A DNA stretch of 64,000 bases, taken from Sphingopyxis witflariensis. GTDB taxonomy: Bacteria; Pseudomonadota; Alphaproteobacteria; Sphingomonadales; Sphingomonadaceae. The stretch lies in NCBI RefSeq assembly GCF_002205635.1, contig NZ_NISJ01000015.1, positions 1 to 64,000 of the forward strand, written 5' to 3'. Both the position numbers and the translations under genes were made by a program. Shown here piece by piece: positions 1-7,206 of the stretch. Position 1 is the first letter of the stretch, and each line of letters opens with the position of its first letter. Under the pieces are notes generated by a model. The model did no database searches, had not been told where the DNA came from, and saw only the letters and a list, made by a program, of their open reading frames with translations.

Positions 1-74
1 CCTTCGTGATCCAGCACCATCCGTACCGCACGTGCGCGAACCTCAGGTGAAAACTTGTTGGTTGTCTTGCTCAT
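1..74 (-). CDS. IS3-family transposase OrfA, N-terminal fragment (cut by window edge)
   Basis: The minus-strand reading begins MSKTTNKFSPEVRARAVRMV and runs off the window. This is the characteristic opening of IS3-group OrfA proteins, whose N-terminal helix-turn-helix binds the element ends. Only about 24 codons are present, so integrity of the transposase cannot be judged. The ATG lies about 50 bases inside the element end, as expected for this family. Confidence 0.75.
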   Translation of the reverse strand, partial: MSKTTNKFSPEVRARAVRMVLDHE

Positions 75-127
75 CGTAGGCCCTTCCTCTCAGGAGTTGG
101 GGCCTCCGGCAATCCCGGGGCGGTTCA
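1..127 (-). mobile_element. End of an IS3-family insertion sequence (continues left of window)
   Basis: The stretch carries the first codons of a transposase OrfA and, outside them, a terminal sequence that reads inward as TGAACCGCCCCGGGATTGCC, a typical IS3-type end beginning TGAACC. The element's outer edge is therefore at about 127 and the rest lies beyond the window start. It has cut the minus-strand gene at 128-284. The second target-site copy cannot be seen because the other end is missing. Confidence 0.8.
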
Positions 128-284
128 GTGCTGTATTTTTGAGGTCGATGTGTTGCAGATGGCGGCCGGGGCATCCCACGCTTTTTAGAAACTCGATGAT
201 TTTTGCTTTCGGCCAAAAGACGGCCAAAATACAATCGTGAAGCAATTCACGAATATCGAGTGGAATTTCTGGGGCAGCATTCAT
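128..284 (-). pseudogene. N-terminal remnant of a small unknown gene cut by the IS
   Basis: Reading leftward from ATG at 284 gives about 50 residues starting MNAAPEIPLDIRELLHDCIL and continuing through AVFWPKAKIIEFLKSVGCPG before the frame runs into the IS end at 127. The base composition is lower in GC than the neighbouring acyl-CoA dehydrogenase, which fits acquired DNA. I do not recognise the family with certainty. Similar 'DIRELL..CILA.FWPK' openings occur, as far as I recall, on poorly characterised accessory proteins. The gene is almost certainly inactive here. Confidence 0.5.
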
Positions 285-331
285 TGCTGCACGATCCAAC
301 AATGTGTGAGGCTCGTCAACAAAGAGCCAAT

Positions 332-1504
332 TTAACGCCCCCCGAACAACTGCCGCCCCGCCAGATCGAGCATGATCTCCTCGCTGCCGCCGCCGATCGC
401 GTTGACGCGGACTTCGCGATAGATGCGCTCGACCTTGCTGCCGGTGATGTATGAGGCGCCGCCGAGGACCTGTGCGGCCTCGCGTGCCACGGCCTCGAGC
501 ATCCGCGTCGCCTGCACCTTCAGCATCGCGAAATCGGCGGGGCGGGCGCATCCGGTTTTGACCTGCCATGCGGCGAGGTCGACCCATGCTTGCGTCGCTT
601 CGATCTGGCGTTCCATGTCGGCGAGCTTGATGCGGATCGACTGATGGCCGACGAGCGGCTTGCCGAAGGTCTCGCGATTCTGCGCCCATTCGGCCGCCTC
701 GGCCATCGCAACGCGGGCATAGCCGCAGCATCCCATCGCCATGCCGAGCCGTTCGCTGTTGAAATTGCGCATGATGCCAATGAAGCCGCCGTTTTCGGGA
801 CCGATGAGGTTTTCGGCGGGGACGCGGACGTCGCCGAAGTGGATTGCGGCGGTGTCGCTGCACCGCCAGCCCATCTTGTCGAGCCGCGTGCGCTCGACCC
901 CGGGGCTGTCCATGTCGATGAGCAGCAGCGAGATCCCCGCCGCACCCGGCCCGCCGGTGCGTACTGCGCAGGTCAGCCAGTCGGCGCGCATCCCCGATGT
1001 GATGAACATCTTGCCGCCGTTGACGACATAATCGCCGCCGTCCTTCACCGCCGTGGTTTTGAGGTTGGCGACGTCGCTGCCGCCGCCCGCCTCGGTGATG
1101 CCGAGCGCGATGATCTTGTCGCCCGCGAGCACGGGGGGCGCGACGCGCTGTTTCAATTCGTCGGAGCCGAGTGCGAGCACCGGGGGAAGGCCGATGCCAT
1201 GGGTCATCAGCGAAGCGCTGAGGCCCCCCGCGCCGACCGCCGCCAGTTCCTCGGTCAGCACCAGCCCGTGAAAATTGTCGAAGCCTTCGCTATGCCCGCC
1301 ATATTCTTCGGGATAGCGCAGGCCGAGGATTCCCGCTTCCGCCGCTTTCTTGTGGAGGTCGCGCGGCAATTCGCCCTCGGCCTCCCACTGGTCGATATGC
1401 GGCGCAATCTCGCGCGCGACAAAGCGGCGAACGCTTTGCGCCAGCGCTTCGTGGGTTTCGTCGTAAAAGGGAGAGCGCGCACGCCAGTCGTCAAATGCTG
1501 TCAT
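332..1504 (-). CDS. Acyl-CoA dehydrogenase
   Basis: A 390-residue soluble flavoenzyme predicted to oxidise an acyl-CoA thioester to the 2-enoyl-CoA with FAD, passing electrons to ETF. The order of domains is the usual one: N-terminal helical domain, middle beta domain with the FAD/substrate motif TEAGGGSD near residues 138-145, then the C-terminal helical domain ending in IGGGSEEIM, where the family's flavin/substrate contacts lie. Length matches the family (about 380-400). The start ATG at 1504 precedes MTAFDDWRARSPF; longer upstream reading is unsupported. It is divergent from the dipeptidase at 1584. The substrate chain (straight or branched) cannot be told from sequence alone. Confidence 0.9.
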   Translation of the reverse strand: MTAFDDWRARSPFYDETHEALAQSVRRFVAREIAPHIDQWEAEGELPRDLHKKAAEAGILGLRYPEEYGGHSEGFDNFHGLVLTEELAAVGAGGLSASLMTHGIGLPPVLALGSDELKQRVAPPVLAGDKIIALGITEAGGGSDVANLKTTAVKDGGDYVVNGGKMFITSGMRADWLTCAVRTGGPGAAGISLLLIDMDSPGVERTRLDKMGWRCSDTAAIHFGDVRVPAENLIGPENGGFIGIMRNFNSERLGMAMGCCGYARVAMAEAAEWAQNRETFGKPLVGHQSIRIKLADMERQIEATQAWVDLAAWQVKTGCARPADFAMLKVQATRMLEAVAREAAQVLGGASYITGSKVERIYREVRVNAIGGGSEEIMLDLAGRQLFGGR

Positions 1505-1583
1505 GAGCCCGATGCTGCGTGTCGCAGGCCGATCCGTCAAGCGGGGCTTGCGCACTTGTCTCAAGCGGTTAGGTTCACTCCCC

Positions 1584-2855
1584 ATGAAAACGTCGCACCT
1601 GCTCGCCGGCATCGCAGCCTTCGCCCTTTTTTCCACCCCCGCCACCGCGCAGAAATCGCCTGAGGCGGTTGCCGAGGCGGCGCTAAAGCGCGCGCCGGTG
1701 TTCGACGGGCATAATGACGTGCCGTGGGCGCTGCGCGACCATGTCGGCAATGTCATCAATGATTTCGATTTTCAGGACACGACCGACACCGCCAAGCCCG
1801 ATGCCTCGCCGCCCGAGATTGCGATGCACACCGACCTCAATCGGCTGCGCAAGGGGCGCGTCGGGGCGCAATTCTGGTCGGTCTATGTGCCGTCGAACAG
1901 CAACGAACCGCAGGCGATCCAGCAGACGCTCGAGCAGATTGACGTCGCGAAGCGGCTGATCGCGCGCTACCCCGCCGACCTCTCGCTCGCGCGCAATTCC
2001 ACCGAGCTTCAGGCGCAAATGAAGGCGGGCAAGGTCGCCGGGATGCTGGGGATCGAGGGCGGTCAGTCGATCGGATCGAGTCTCGCCGTGCTGCGCGAGA
2101 TGCACGAACTGGGCGTGCGTTACATGACGCTGACCCATGGCAAGAATACGCCCTGGGCCGATTCGGCGACCGACGCGCCTGCGCACGACGGGCTGACCGA
2201 TTTCGGACGTCAGGTGGTGCGCGAGATGAACCGCATCGGGATGATCGTCGACCTCAGCCACGTTAGCGAAGCGACGATGAAGGACGCGCTCGAAACGTCG
2301 AAGGCGCCGGTGATGTTCAGCCATTCGGGGGTGCGCGCGGTCAATGATTATGCGCGCAACGTCCCCGACAGCGTGCTGCCGCTGGTCAAGGCCAATGGGG
2401 GCGTCATCATGGTCGTTTTTCTGCCCGCATTCCTTGATGCCGATGTGATGGCGCGCGGCGCGGCGCGGGCGGGCGAGCAGGCGCGGTTGAAGGCGCTCTA
2501 TCCGGGCGACCCCGCGGCGGTCGAGACGAAGCTTGCGGCATGGGAGGCGGCGAACCCGGCCCCCAAGGCCGGTGTCGGCAAGCTCGCCGACCATATCGAC
2601 CATATCCGCAAGACCATCGGGATCGACCATATCGGGCTCGGCGGCGATTATGACGGCATGCCTTCGGGACCGGTCGGCATGGAGGATGTCACGGGCTATC
2701 CGGCGCTGTTCGTCGAACTCGCGCGGCGCGGCTATACGCAGGCCGAACTGGAGAAGATCGCGAGCGGCAACATGTTGCGCGTGCTGAAAGCGGTCGAGGC
2801 GGTTTCGGCGAGCCAGAAGGGCATGCCGCCGATCGAAACGCCGGTGGTGAAATAG
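1584..2855 (+). CDS. Secreted membrane dipeptidase (peptidase family M19)
   Basis: A 423-residue zinc dipeptidase with a signal peptide (MKTSHLLAGIAAFALFSTPATAQ), so it acts in the periplasm. Metal and catalytic motifs of family M19 are present in order: FDGHNDVPW near residue 40 (the HxD pair), GIEGG near residue 153 (bridging Glu), DLSHVS and FSHS (His ligands), and GGDYDG toward the C-terminus. The family hydrolyses dipeptides, some with a D-residue at the C-terminal position, and some members open beta-lactams. It is a single-gene unit transcribed away from the acyl-CoA dehydrogenase and ends just before a long palindrome at 2864. Confidence 0.92.
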   Translation: MKTSHLLAGIAAFALFSTPATAQKSPEAVAEAALKRAPVFDGHNDVPWALRDHVGNVINDFDFQDTTDTAKPDASPPEIAMHTDLNRLRKGRVGAQFWSVYVPSNSNEPQAIQQTLEQIDVAKRLIARYPADLSLARNSTELQAQMKAGKVAGMLGIEGGQSIGSSLAVLREMHELGVRYMTLTHGKNTPWADSATDAPAHDGLTDFGRQVVREMNRIGMIVDLSHVSEATMKDALETSKAPVMFSHSGVRAVNDYARNVPDSVLPLVKANGGVIMVVFLPAFLDADVMARGAARAGEQARLKALYPGDPAAVETKLAAWEAANPAPKAGVGKLADHIDHIRKTIGIDHIGLGGDYDGMPSGPVGMEDVTGYPALFVELARRGYTQAELEKIASGNMLRVLKAVEAVSASQKGMPPIETPVVK

Positions 2856-2863
2856 CATCTCGT

Positions 2864-2934
2864 CATTGCGAGCGCAGCGAAGCAATCCAGAGCGGTTTAC
2901 GCACACTCTGGATTGCTTCGCTGCGCTCGCAATG
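2864..2934. repeat. Long perfect palindrome (REP-like element / bidirectional terminator)
   Basis: Two 29-base arms (2864-2892 and 2906-2934) are exact reverse complements around a 13-base loop. The arm contains GCGAGCGCAGCGAAGCAATC, a sequence type widespread in alphaproteobacterial intergenic DNA. It lies between two convergent genes, 9 bases after the dipeptidase stop and 8 before the DoxX gene end. The position suggests a shared terminator or a RAYT/REP-type mobile palindrome. Confidence 0.8.
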
Positions 2935-2941
2935 GCGTGGC

Positions 2942-3343
2942 TTAGTGTCGGTGCCCGAACGGCCAGTCGACCGCGCCGCTCGCCCAGAGCGCCCACCAGA
3001 TGATCAGCGGCTGCGCGGCAAGGCGCGGGCCGTGATACCACCAGCCGAGCGTCTCGCCACCGACCGCGATCGCCGCGAACGCATGGTGAAAATTGGCGGG
3101 CCAGACACAGAGCGCATAGAGGGCGAGGCCCCAGCCTGCCGCCTTGCGCGTCGCTGGAACGAGCAGCCCGACCGCGCCCGCGATTTCGGCGACGCCTGTC
3201 GCCGCGACGACGGCCCCGGGCATCGGCACCCACGGCGGGGTGATCGCAAGGAAGGGGCTGGGCGTTGCGAGGTGGCGATAGCCGGCATAGCCATAGGCGA
3301 CCGCGAGCAGCCAGCGCAGGCCGGTGCGCCACTGAAGGGGCAT
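2942..3343 (-). CDS. DoxX-like small integral membrane protein
   Basis: A 133-residue protein with four hydrophobic segments (for example LRWLLAVAYGYAGYRHLA, then PGAVVAATGVAEIAGAVGLL). The GVAEIAGAVGLLVP stretch is typical of the DoxX/DoxD-like family, which is linked to quinone or thiosulfate redox chemistry in some members but is mostly uncharacterised. The ATG overlaps the stop of the upstream reductase gene (TAATG), so the two are translationally coupled and probably function in the same redox process. The exact role is not known. Confidence 0.75.
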   Translation of the reverse strand: MPLQWRTGLRWLLAVAYGYAGYRHLATPSPFLAITPPWVPMPGAVVAATGVAEIAGAVGLLVPATRKAAGWGLALYALCVWPANFHHAFAAIAVGGETLGWWYHGPRLAAQPLIIWWALWASGAVDWPFGHRH

Positions 3344-4644
3344 TACCGTCGTCCGATGGCGTCGAGCATCGCCTCGATGGTTACGAATTTCTCGCGTGGA
3401 TTGCCGTCGACGGCGGCGGCGATTTCCGCATCTTCGATCTTGCGCCAGTCGCGGAAGGTTACCGGGGTGACATTGCGGCTGGCGAGCAGCGCGTCGAGCC
3501 CCGGCCGTCCCGTCTTGCCCGCGCCGCGGCCGATATCTTCGATGACCATTTCGCCGACCCGCGCGCCGTCGGGCTTGTTGGTACCGATTGTCCCCGACGG
3601 TCCGCGCCGCGCCCAGCCGACGCAATAGAGGCCGGGCAGGATGCGCCCGTCGGTGTTGGCGAAACGCCCGCGGCCATGTTCGTATGGCACGCCGGGGATC
3701 GGCGGGGTCTGATAGCCGATGCAGCTGATCACCAGCCCGGCCTCGATCGCATAGGTCTCACCGGTCGGGATCGAGCGCAGTTCGGCGTCGAGCGCGGTCT
3801 TCTCGACGATGACGCGCTGGGCGCGGCCCTCTTCGGCGCCTTCGATCGCGACCGGCATCGCGAAGAAATCGAAATCGATCGTCACCGGCCGGGCGACGGG
3901 ATTGGCCGAAAAGCCCCGCAAATGGCTGACCGATTTGCGCATCCCGGGTTCGAGCAGCGCGTCGTCGCCCTCGGGCGGCAGGTCGGCGGGGTCGACGCGC
4001 GGGCTTGCGCGCTCGAGATGGCCGAGTTCACCCAGTTCCTTGGGGGTCATTGCAATCTGGTGCGGCCCACGGCGGCCAAGGATGTGAATATGGCGCACCG
4101 CACTTTTGGACAAAGCGTCGCGGGCGTGCGCGACGATGTCGCTGCCGGCAAATTCGGCCGGAGTCTTGGCGAGAATGCGCGCGACGTCGAGCGCCACATT
4201 GCCGTTGCCGATCACTGCGACCCCCGCAGCATCGAGCGGGGGATTGAGGTCAGCGAAATCGGGATGGCCATTATACCAGCCGACAAAGGCGGCGCTGCCG
4301 ATCACTCCGGGCCGATCGGCGCCGGGGATGTCCAGCGGCCGGTCGTTCGGCGCGCCGGTCGCGAGGATCACCGCGTCATACAGGTCGACCAGTTCGTCGA
4401 TCGTCACGTCGGTGCCGACCGAAACATGGCCGACGAAGCGGACATTGTCGGTCAGCGCAACGCCTTCATAGCGGCGCGACACGGCCTTGATCGACTGGTG
4501 ATCGGGGGCGACTCCGGTGCGAATCAGGCCATAGGGGACAGGCAGGCGGTCGATGACGTCGACGGCGATATCGTCCGCCTTTTGCAATGTTTCGGCGGTG
4601 TAATATCCCGCCGGGCCCGACCCGACGATGGCGACGTGACGCAT
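3343..4644 (-). CDS. Ferredoxin-NADP reductase-like flavoprotein (adrenodoxin reductase family)
   Basis: A 433-residue FAD/NADPH oxidoreductase. The N-terminus HVAIVGSGPAGYYTAETL is the FAD-binding GxGxxG fold, and AVIGNGNVALDVARIL near residue 155 with ILGRRGP downstream is the NADP-binding part. GWARRGPSGTIGTNKPDG is the signature near the C-terminus of adrenodoxin/FprA-type reductases. It likely passes NADPH electrons to a ferredoxin serving P450s or Fe-S enzymes. The start at 4644 is supported by AGGAGG seven bases upstream. It is followed without a gap by the DoxX gene. Confidence 0.88.
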   Translation of the reverse strand: MRHVAIVGSGPAGYYTAETLQKADDIAVDVIDRLPVPYGLIRTGVAPDHQSIKAVSRRYEGVALTDNVRFVGHVSVGTDVTIDELVDLYDAVILATGAPNDRPLDIPGADRPGVIGSAAFVGWYNGHPDFADLNPPLDAAGVAVIGNGNVALDVARILAKTPAEFAGSDIVAHARDALSKSAVRHIHILGRRGPHQIAMTPKELGELGHLERASPRVDPADLPPEGDDALLEPGMRKSVSHLRGFSANPVARPVTIDFDFFAMPVAIEGAEEGRAQRVIVEKTALDAELRSIPTGETYAIEAGLVISCIGYQTPPIPGVPYEHGRGRFANTDGRILPGLYCVGWARRGPSGTIGTNKPDGARVGEMVIEDIGRGAGKTGRPGLDALLASRNVTPVTFRDWRKIEDAEIAAAVDGNPREKFVTIEAMLDAIGRR

Positions 4645-4814
4645 CAACCCACCTCCTTGCGGGGTGTCCTGCGCGGCGCACAGCTCCCCTTTTTCATGGG
4701 CCCGATGCTAGCGGCGAAATGGGCGAGGGCAAGGCCGCTGATGCGCGCTCAGCCAGATCTCGTCTCAGCGGCCTTGACAGCAGCGCCGCGCAATCATATT
4801 TGGCCCGCCTCTGG

Positions 4815-4888
4815 TGCCCTGTCGTCTAATGGTAAGACTGCGGTTTCTGATACCGCCTATCGAGGTTCGAATCCTCGCGGGGCATCCA
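4815..4888 (+). tRNA. tRNA-Gln (anticodon CTG)
   Basis: A 74-base cloverleaf can be folded by eye. The acceptor TGCCCTG pairs with CGGGGCA with one G-T wobble; U1-A72 is the usual feature of tRNA-Gln. The anticodon stem GCGGT/ACCGC encloses the loop TTCTGAT with anticodon CTG. The T arm is CGAGG-TTCGAAT-CCTCG, and CCA is encoded. Confidence 0.95.
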
Positions 4889-4894
4889 GATTTG

Positions 4895-4922
4895 TTCCCT
4901 AAGCATATGTTTTATAAGGGAA
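4895..4922 (+). terminator. Possible terminator hairpin after tRNA-Gln
   Basis: TTCCCT (4895-4900) pairs with AGGGAA (4917-4922) just after the tRNA. The loop is long (16 bases) and only a short A/T-rich run follows, so this is a weak call. Confidence 0.35.
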
Positions 4923-5360
4923 AATTAGGTCGAGTGCCCGAACTCCTCCCTCATTTCCTCCCTCATTTGAGCGAGACAGCACTAGCGCAGCTTGGGGATT
5001 TTTTCGCGGCTATAGCGTAAAGCGCGAATCAAATTCCGCATTGGTCGTCCAAGAAATTGCCAAGGTTGGGGGCGAGGGCCCGAATCCTTTCGGTGGCACC
5101 ATTTCTCCACGATCGTGCCGATCCAGTGGCGGGTGCCTTTTGGCATTTCAGGCGCGTTCCCGGCGAATTCTCGATGTTCAGCGAATCGTCAGCGCGCTAT
5201 TGATCCGTGGTTTCGAGTGCCGATCGGCCCGCGCGCGTGGGCCTGTGCATCCTGCATTCGTTGGCGGCCGCCTGGCGGGATAGATATTGGCGTCGCCGGG
5301 CGCTGCTCACTATAGCGGTTTACCGTTCGGGATCGGCCCGGGCGCCCCAGGAGATAATAT
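4923..5360. other. Intergenic region upstream of the HU gene, no gene seen
   Basis: About 440 bases without a credible coding frame. It contains a short tandem repeat (CCTCCCTCATTT twice, near 4945-4970) and a GC-rich approach to the HU start. Open frames here have no recognisable protein character. The HU promoter must lie in the last part. Its position after a tRNA gene is a common place for integrated-element scars, but no integrase or second attachment copy is visible. Confidence 0.4.
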
Positions 5361-5636
5361 ATGAACCATGCCGAACTCACCGACAGCGTCGCAGCCTCGC
5401 TTGACGTCAGCAAGGCTGACGCCAAGAAGGCCGTGGATGCGGTCTTCGCCGCGATCACCGATGCAGCCGCCAAGGGCGACGAAGTATCGGTCAACGGCTT
5501 CGGCAAGTTCAAGGTCAAGGAATCGGCAGCACGTGAAGGGCGCAATCCCTCGACCGGCGCGACGATTCAGATCGCGGCATCGAAGAAGCTGAGCTTCGGC
5601 GCTGCCAAGGCGGTCAAGGATCGCCTCAACGGCTGA
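5361..5636 (+). CDS. HU-family DNA-binding protein
   Basis: A 91-residue nucleoid protein of standard HU/IHF length. N-terminal helices MNHAELTDSVAASLDVSKAD are followed by the beta-arm region with GFGKFKVKESAAREGRNPST, which matches the DNA-bending arm signature (GRNPxTG). It would bind and bend chromosomal DNA as a dimer. AGGAGA sits about seven bases before the ATG. A strong GC hairpin follows the stop, so it is a single-gene unit. HU rather than IHF is favoured because the protein is short and has no IHF-specific extension. Confidence 0.92.
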   Translation: MNHAELTDSVAASLDVSKADAKKAVDAVFAAITDAAAKGDEVSVNGFGKFKVKESAAREGRNPSTGATIQIAASKKLSFGAAKAVKDRLNG

Positions 5637-5645
5637 TCCCGTCCT

Positions 5646-5668
5646 CCCCGCCGGCGCCGCCGGCGGGG
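5646..5668 (+). terminator. GC-rich hairpin after the HU gene
   Basis: CCCCGCCGGC and GCCGGCGGGG are perfect 10-base arms around a 3-base loop, 10 bases after the HU stop codon. No T-run follows, so termination may be Rho-assisted. Confidence 0.6.
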
Positions 5669-6184
5669 AAGTCTACCGGCAACCCGCGCGAACTTCTTTT
5701 GTCAGGAGTCGGCGCGTTTTCGGCGGCCGCCATCCATTGAATCGCACAGGCAGCTCTGCTGCATCGGGGCGCATGGCGAGCACTGCACCGACCGGGTTCT
5801 GCCGCGCGTACGATATCGCTGAAATGATCCTCCTCGATCCTCGCGCCTGCGTCAGGATGTCGATCGATATATTGCAGCTCGCTGCGCAATTGAGTCCCGA
5901 TTTGGATCCAGTTTCCCTTGCAGAATGCCAAAGTCGCGCCAAAATAGCGTGGCGCTCGCACTATAGCATGAGCGCGTGACCGGGTTTTGGCACGCATGTC
6001 CAGGCCGCCCAGCTAAAGGTGTCAGTGCGCACGCCCGACGTGCGTTTTCTATGGCGCGGTCACCTTTTTCATTACATTCCATGAGGCGCCCGATAATAAT
6101 CGGATTATTAAATGGATCGACCTTTCTTCGAAGCATATCTTGGGTTTGCGACTCATTCCGGTCGCAACATTGAAAGGATAAGCC
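5669..6184. other. Upstream region of the lasso peptide operon
   Basis: About 500 bases between the HU terminator and the first precursor gene. No frame on either strand looks convincingly coding; short open frames on both strands overlap each other and lack ribosome binding sites. The distal 120 bases become A/T-rich and hold the palindrome at 6094-6110 and, presumably, the promoter and 5' leader of the precursor mRNA. AAAGGA lies seven bases before the first precursor ATG. Confidence 0.5.
6094..6110. promoter_or_regulatory. Perfect 17-base palindrome upstream of the lasso precursor genes (candidate operator)
   Basis: TAATAATCGGATTATTA has 8-base perfect arms around a central G and lies 75 bases before the first precursor ATG, in the A/T-rich promoter region. 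The symmetry suits a dimeric repressor or activator. Candidate proteins in the locus are the LuxR and GntR regulators, but no identical copy was noticed at their own promoters. Confidence 0.55.
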
Positions 6185-6319
6185 ATGAACAAGCTCGAAG
6201 AAGGCGTCGTCGATCTTGGCGATGCGCGCATCGAAACCCGCGGACGCGGCGTGGATGGCCCGCTCGACCTCGCAACTTTCCAGAAGATCTACAACGCCGG
6301 CATCCAGGCCGACGATTGA
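6185..6319 (+). CDS. Lasso peptide precursor A1
   Basis: A 44-residue precursor with leader MNKLEEGVVDLGDARIETR and core beginning at Gly20. The leader has Thr at the penultimate position (T18), the residue needed by lasso B proteases. The predicted ring is GRGVDGPLD, closed between Gly1 and the side chain of Asp9, with a 16-residue tail LATFQKIYNAGIQADD threading it. A nine-residue ring closed by Asp or Glu and an acidic C-terminus are usual for proteobacterial lasso peptides, and the AGIxADD ending resembles what I recall of sphingopyxin I. AAAGGA lies seven bases before the ATG. The product is a secreted or retained threaded peptide of unknown activity. Confidence 0.93.
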   Translation: MNKLEEGVVDLGDARIETRGRGVDGPLDLATFQKIYNAGIQADD

Positions 6320-6327
6320 TGCACAGG

Positions 6328-6353
6328 GCGTGCGGTGCCTTGGCGCCGCACGC
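6328..6353 (+). promoter_or_regulatory. Strong hairpin between the two precursor genes
   Basis: GCGTGCGGTGCC (6328-6339) and GGCGCCGCACGC (6342-6353) pair at 11 of 12 positions, eight bases after the first precursor stop. Without a T-run it is more likely an mRNA-stabilising or read-through-limiting hairpin that raises precursor A1 over the enzymes, as proposed for other lasso operons. Confidence 0.6.
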
Positions 6354-6403
6354 ACGCAACGCGCCCAAATTCTGTTTCAGATATGAGCTGACGGAGAAAT
6401 GTC

Positions 6404-6538
6404 ATGGATAGCGATAATAGCGGCATTGTGGATCTCGGCGATGCTCGGTTTCAAACGCGCGGGACAGAAGTTGTCGGCCCGATCGAGGTGCAAACCATGC
6501 TTCGGTTCTTTCCTGTCGGCCTGCGGACCGACGACTGA
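6404..6538 (+). CDS. Lasso peptide precursor A2
   Basis: A second 44-residue precursor aligning without gaps to A1. The leader is MDSDNSGIVDLGDARFQTR, and Thr18 is again penultimate. The core starts at Gly20: predicted ring GTEVVGPIE closed by Glu9 rather than Asp9, then tail VQTMLRFFPVGLRTDD. Leader segment IVDLGDAR is shared with A1 (VVDLGDAR), which should be the binding patch for the fused B protein. Cores differ widely except the Gly-Pro at ring positions 6-7, position 12 Thr and the final Asp-Asp, so one set of enzymes would make two distinct lasso peptides. GGAGA precedes the ATG; the B gene starts eight bases after the stop. Confidence 0.93.
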   Translation: MDSDNSGIVDLGDARFQTRGTEVVGPIEVQTMLRFFPVGLRTDD

Positions 6539-6546
6539 AGGATGCC

Positions 6547-7206
6547 ATGTGGCGTCTATGGTGCGACATGGCTGTGCCGACGATGCAGTATCGAATTCGC
6601 TCTGATATCAAATACTGCGCTCTGGGTGGGCGTATGATCTGCCTCGATCTGTCGGCGAGCCGCTACTTCCTGCTTGAAGAGGAAGCGGCTGCCGCGATCG
6701 ACGCCTTTGTGAATGGTGCAGCGAGCGCAGAGCAATTCCAGTGGCTCGTTGCAAAAGATCTGGTCGAAGCCGGCGTTCCAACGGCCGCGCCGTCGATGGC
6801 TTCGGACCCGACCGACAGCCTTTACGACGGTCCGATCGATCCGCCGCCGCCATGGCTTTTGATTGAGGCCCTTCTCTTTCAGTCGCGCGCACGCCGTAGC
6901 CTTTCCCGCCGATCCCTCCGCACCCACCTCGCTCCGACCGGACTCCCCGACGCTGCACCCGAACGCTGCAGGCCGGTGGCATCGTCTTTCGCGCGGGCAT
7001 CTCGCTATCGTGATGCGACCGACCAATGCCTCGTCCGCGGCCTCGCGATGCGCGCCATGTTCGCGCGCCGGGGACTGGGTGTCGATCTTGTCATCGGGGT
7101 GAAGCTTCCGTTCGCTGCGCATTGCTGGCTCCAGGCCGGTGCTGTCGTCCTCAGCGATCCCCTCGACCGCATTCAGAACTTCAAGCCCTTGCTGGCTGTG
7201 CGATGA
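6547..7206 (+). CDS. Lasso maturation protein B (leader-binding domain fused to transglutaminase-like protease)
   Basis: A 219-residue protein that removes the leader from both precursors. Residues 14-80 form a PqqD-like leader-recognition domain (YRIRSDIKYCALGGRMICLD...), and residues 100-219 a transglutaminase-like cysteine protease. The catalytic triad is visible as Cys161 (DQCLVRGLAM), His192 (FAAHCWL) and Asp204 (LSDPLDRIQNF). In actinobacteria these domains are separate B1 and B2 proteins; the fused form is the proteobacterial arrangement. AAGG six bases upstream supports the ATG at 6547, though 6568 and 6583 are possible. Its stop overlaps the C gene start. Confidence 0.93.
   Translation: MWRLWCDMAVPTMQYRIRSDIKYCALGGRMICLDLSASRYFLLEEEAAAAIDAFVNGAASAEQFQWLVAKDLVEAGVPTAAPSMASDPTDSLYDGPIDPPPPWLLIEALLFQSRARRSLSRRSLRTHLAPTGLPDAAPERCRPVASSFARASRYRDATDQCLVRGLAMRAMFARRGLGVDLVIGVKLPFAAHCWLQAGAVVLSDPLDRIQNFKPLLAVR

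Noticed and set aside
1683..3332. Very long minus-strand frame opposite the dipeptidase gene
   Set aside because: It is a reverse-complement shadow caused by high GC content; the plus-strand gene has a signal peptide and all family motifs.
4889..5360. An integrated element using the tRNA-Gln 3' end as attachment site
   Set aside because: No integrase gene and no second copy of the tRNA 3' end are visible in the region.
5626..5997. Overlapping open frames on both strands upstream of the lasso genes
   Set aside because: Neither has a ribosome binding site or recognisable domain, and they exclude each other; more likely untranslated leader and spacer.
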